Assembly (NCBI GenBank): GCA_027364815.1
Contig: DAHXOQ010000080.1
Coordinates: 1-10,427, forward strand
From: Acidobacteriaceae bacterium
GTDB lineage: Bacteria; Acidobacteriota; Terriglobia; Terriglobales; Acidobacteriaceae
Direction: 5' to 3'
Length of the DNA stretch: 10,427 nt
Below the pieces are notes generated by a model. The model saw only the letters and a list, made by a program, of their open reading frames with translations, ran no database searches and was not told the origin of the DNA. How positions within the stretch are numbered: position 1 is the stretch's first letter; every line of letters starts with the position of its first letter. A program made the position numbers and the translations under genes. Of the stretch, positions 8,812 to 10,427 are shown in pieces.

Positions 8812-8841
8812 GTCCCAAGTTCGCGTTGCGTAACCTGGGAC
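8812..8841. terminator. Stem-loop between convergent genes, possible terminator
   Basis: GTCCCAAG at 8812-8819 pairs with CCTGGGAC at 8834-8841 with one mismatch, leaving a 14-base loop. It starts 37 bases after the second receptor's stop codon, a fitting place for a terminator. No run of T follows, so a Rho-independent terminator of the classical type is not shown. Confidence 0.35.
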
Positions 8842-8866
8842 ATCCGGTCATTCTCGAGGTATCTAG

Positions 8867-8902
8867 TCTAAGAGCCAGCAACATGGAACCCCTGCTCTTA
8901 GA
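8867..8902. terminator. Perfect 9-bp inverted repeat overlapping the stop codon of the barrel gene
   Basis: TCTAAGAGC at 8867-8875 and GCTCTTAGA at 8894-8902 are exact inverses, separated by 18 bases. The right arm includes the TAA stop of the minus-strand barrel gene (8898-8900). The position between two convergent genes suits a bidirectional terminator or an mRNA 3'-end stabiliser. There is no T tract on either strand. Confidence 0.4.
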
Positions 8903-9728
8903 ACGGAAACCTGACCGTAAATATCCCATTATGATTATTCTTGTAGAACTGACTCGTCGCTATCTGAAATCCACCGCCTATCGACATTCCTACTCTTTTC
9001 GTCAGCTTGAATCGTCCCGCCACAAATCCCGGCGTGATATAGTTCAGCGTCTTCCCTGCGTGTTCTCCATCCTGAAAGTGTGTCGTGTTGAACTCAATCT
9101 CCGGCCACAACTTCTTCATCACGCGATATTGCAGCGTGTTATTCCAAAGATAATTTCTTCCGTTCGCAACTTCATTGTTCGTCGGAATCTGCACCCCGAA
9201 AGTTCCCTGCGCGTCAAAGTTACCGAAACCTTTGCCATAGGCAATCGTCGGCGTAATCGTCGCAGAGTTCGCACCCGTCACCTGGCCATTAGAATATGTT
9301 CCAGTCGGAATGCTCCAACCCAGAAACGCAGTCAAAATATAATTCCCGCTCTTTTCGTTTCTCGACAGAAGCCGGTACTTGACGAGGAATGCTAGATCGC
9401 CCGAGCCATTCTTTTGGCTTGGATCGCCGCTGTAATTGAAATAAGGCGGAGCCTGGATTATCAGCTCTGTCTTGTACCACGGAATCAGTTCCAAACCCTT
9501 CGCTCCATCATATTCATTCCACATATATCCGTCGGAATGTTGCAACCAATCCTGATCGTAGCGCAGCTCTTCTTCAAGGCGCGGCGTAGTTGTCGCAATC
9601 GGCGTCATCCAGCGCGGCTGTTCGCTCTGCGTCTTGTCCACCCGCGTGAACCAGTTTGCAAAATACCCATTCTGCCCGCTCGCAATTGTTGATGACACAA
9701 AAAGAACCGCCGCAATAATCAACTTCAT
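8898..9728 (-). CDS. Outer-membrane beta-barrel protein of unknown substrate (possibly MetA/phenol-degradation-type barrel)
   Basis: This 276-residue protein starts with a clear signal peptide (MKLIIAAVLFVSSTIASG, cleavage near ASG-Q). The mature part is rich in aromatic residues and Gly and alternates polar and hydrophobic residues in short stretches (YILTAFLGWSIPTGTY, ITPTIAYGKGFGNFDAQGTFGVQIP, GMSIGGGFQIATSQF). It ends in TVRFPF, with the terminal Phe expected of an outer-membrane barrel. I see no plug or receptor domain, so it is unrelated to the two large receptors. The size and the strand pattern recall barrels annotated as transporters or phenol-degradation MetA-like proteins, but that link is a weak inference. 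GGAGGC at 9741-9746 lies 12 bases before the ATG, a rather long spacing; no other in-frame start is close. It is transcribed away from the HTH-TOBE regulator, which may control it. The outer-membrane location is likely; the function is unknown. Confidence 0.8.
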   Translation of the reverse strand: MKLIIAAVLFVSSTIASGQNGYFANWFTRVDKTQSEQPRWMTPIATTTPRLEEELRYDQDWLQHSDGYMWNEYDGAKGLELIPWYKTELIIQAPPYFNYSGDPSQKNGSGDLAFLVKYRLLSRNEKSGNYILTAFLGWSIPTGTYSNGQVTGANSATITPTIAYGKGFGNFDAQGTFGVQIPTNNEVANGRNYLWNNTLQYRVMKKLWPEIEFNTTHFQDGEHAGKTLNYITPGFVAGRFKLTKRVGMSIGGGFQIATSQFYKNNHNGIFTVRFPF

Positions 9729-9794
9729 CTTGTGAACATTGCCTCCGGGGGAAAATAGCCAAGTCTAAACATATTAAACGATTTTAGTCGAATA

Positions 9795-9822
9795 ATATTA
9801 ACGAATCCATACGATATTTCAA
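9795..9822 (-). promoter_or_regulatory. Putative sigma70-like promoter for the small barrel gene
   Basis: On the minus strand TTGAAA (9822-9817) and TAATAT (9800-9795) are separated by 16 bases, close to the sigma70 consensus, in an AT-rich stretch. Transcription would start near 9788, giving a leader of about 60 nt that includes GGAGGC. A second, overlapping pair, TTGACG (9833-9828) and TATGGA (9811-9806), also has a 16-base spacer. Confidence 0.45.
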
Positions 9823-9830
9823 TCATTCGT
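9801..9830. promoter_or_regulatory. Candidate operator: inverted repeat overlapping the promoter
   Basis: ACGAAT at 9801-9806 and ATTCGT at 9825-9830 are exact inverses with 18 bases between. A further CGAAT lies at 9789-9793. The sites straddle the -10 and -35 of the promoter described above, where a repressor would act. The arms are only six bases, so chance is not excluded. It does not look like the E. coli ModE site. Confidence 0.3.
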
Positions 9831-9913
9831 CAATGTACTTCAGATGAAGTGAGTTCCGGGTGTAACCTTGCATCATCGCAACGTGTTGGGCCCTACTGTA
9901 GTGGCCTGCATGT

Positions 9914-9920
9914 AAGGTGA
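9914..9920 (+). promoter_or_regulatory. Ribosome binding site of the HTH-TOBE gene
   Basis: AAGGTGA ends four bases before the ATG at 9925, with its AAGG core seven bases away. It supports this ATG as the start. Confidence 0.55.
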
Positions 9921-9924
9921 AAAC

Positions 9925-10338
9925 ATGGCCCAGGCAGAAGTTCTTTTGACACCACGTGAAGCGGCAGCTGAGATTGGCGTCAGCTACGCCACCATCAAGC
10001 AGTGGATTCTTTCCGGCAAGCTCGCCAGCACAAAGACACCAGGCGGTCATCACCGCATCCCGCAACGCTCACTGACACCGCTGATGAAATCCACACCTGG
10101 CAAGCCGAGGATCCAGTCCCGCGAGCGCTTTCGCACCGTCAGCGGCCGCAACCAGTTAGTGGGGAAAATTGTGGAAGTAAAAATCAGCGGGTTGCTCGCC
10201 AAAGTTGTGCTCTCCATCGGCGATCAACAGATCACATCCATCATCACCGCCGACGCAGCGCGCGAAATGCAGTTGCGCAGAGGCCAGACAGCCGCAGCAC
10301 TGATGAAGTCCACGGAAGTCATGATTGTCCGCATCTAA
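9925..10338 (+). CDS. Helix-turn-helix (excisionase/MerR-like) protein fused to a molybdate-binding TOBE/Mop domain
   Basis: This 137-residue protein has two parts. Residues 7-55 are an excisionase/MerR-type DNA-binding domain: LTPREAAAEIGVSYATIKQW forms the helix-turn-helix and TPGGHHRIP the wing. Residues 69-137 match a single Mop/TOBE domain (SGRNQLVGKIVEV, ITSIITADAA, LRRGQ, LMKSTEVMIVRI). Residues that bind molybdate in ModE have counterparts: S73, R75 and N76 (SARN in ModE, here SGRN), T108, and K128-S129. It is therefore probably a cytoplasmic transcription factor that senses molybdate or tungstate. It differs from E. coli ModE, which has another HTH type and two Mop units; one unit here implies that it must oligomerise to make complete sites. 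No molybdate transport or cofactor gene is in view, but the window ends 89 bases downstream. It diverges from the small barrel gene. Domain calls are firm; the target genes are unknown. Confidence 0.9.
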   Translation: MAQAEVLLTPREAAAEIGVSYATIKQWILSGKLASTKTPGGHHRIPQRSLTPLMKSTPGKPRIQSRERFRTVSGRNQLVGKIVEVKISGLLAKVVLSIGDQQITSIITADAAREMQLRRGQTAAALMKSTEVMIVRI

Positions 10339-10427
10339 GCGCGTCTATAACAGTCTCACAGTTTCACAGTGGCTGGAATTCAGATGGTTTTGAGAAATCG
10401 TCTATTTATATGTGGTTTGTTTTGAGA
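10339..10427 (+). other. Non-coding tail with short direct repeats
   Basis: CAGT recurs every eight bases at 10351, 10359 and 10367, the last two as CACAGT. GTTTTGAGA is present twice, at 10387-10395 and 10419-10427, 32 bases apart. The stretch is AT-rich towards the right edge and could be a leader or control region for a following gene. No terminator hairpin is evident after the HTH-TOBE gene. Confidence 0.3.

Noticed and set aside
8826..9395. A 189-codon plus-strand open frame opposite the barrel gene
   Set aside because: The minus-strand product has a signal peptide, barrel pattern and terminal Phe, whereas this frame is basic and featureless.
9893..9903. Small palindrome CTAC-T-GTAG upstream of the HTH-TOBE gene as an autoregulatory operator
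   Set aside because: The arms are only four bases and the extension mismatches, so chance is as likely as a binding site.
10387..10427. Possible start of a CRISPR array from the GTTTTGAGA repeat
   Set aside because: The repeated word is only 9 bp with a 32-bp period. Repeat-spacer units are normally about 60 bp or more with repeats over 20 bp, and no cas gene is seen.

Overview
The window looks like chromosomal DNA from an Acidobacteriota bacterium (class Terriglobia, the Acidobacteriaceae/Koribacter type). This is inferred from two very large outer-membrane receptors of the Oar-like kind (signal peptide, in one case a carboxypeptidase-regulatory-like domain, then a plug with an LP(L/M)(N/E)GRD motif, then a long barrel). 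That family is strongly expanded in this phylum. No RNA genes, CRISPR array, transposase or phage gene could be seen.

Layout: (1) 1-1417, minus: an almost complete N-acyl-D-amino-acid deacylase (D-aminoacylase) that runs off the left edge and lacks only its last residues. (2) 1443-5258, minus: a 1271-residue Oar-like TonB-dependent receptor, 25 nt upstream of the deacylase and almost certainly in the same operon. (3) 5259-5553: a divergent promoter region with an inverted repeat. (4) 5554-8775, plus: a second Oar-like receptor of 1073 residues, in which the usual N-terminal carboxypeptidase-regulatory-like domain is replaced by a short charged linker. (5) 8776-8897: a convergent intergenic region with two stem-loops, one with perfect 9-bp arms. 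(6) 8898-9728, minus: a 276-residue outer-membrane beta-barrel protein of unknown substrate. (7) 9729-9924: an AT-rich divergent control region with a good sigma70-like promoter and repeated CGAAT half-sites. (8) 9925-10338, plus: a small regulator joining an excisionase/MerR-like helix-turn-helix to a molybdate-binding TOBE/Mop domain. (9) 10339-10427: a non-coding tail with short direct repeats.

How the genes may work together: the receptor and deacylase form a plausible uptake-and-use pair. The receptor would bring a substrate across the outer membrane, and the deacylase, which has no signal peptide, would release free D-amino acids from N-acyl-D-amino acids in the cytoplasm. The second receptor shares the control region and may be co-regulated. 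The small barrel protein and the HTH-TOBE protein are divergent neighbours, so the regulator may control the barrel gene in response to molybdate or another oxyanion. These functional links are inferences from gene order. Nothing here is a clear new defence or mobile system. The most distinctive items are the HTH-TOBE protein, the domain-swapped receptor pair and the deacylase-receptor operon.
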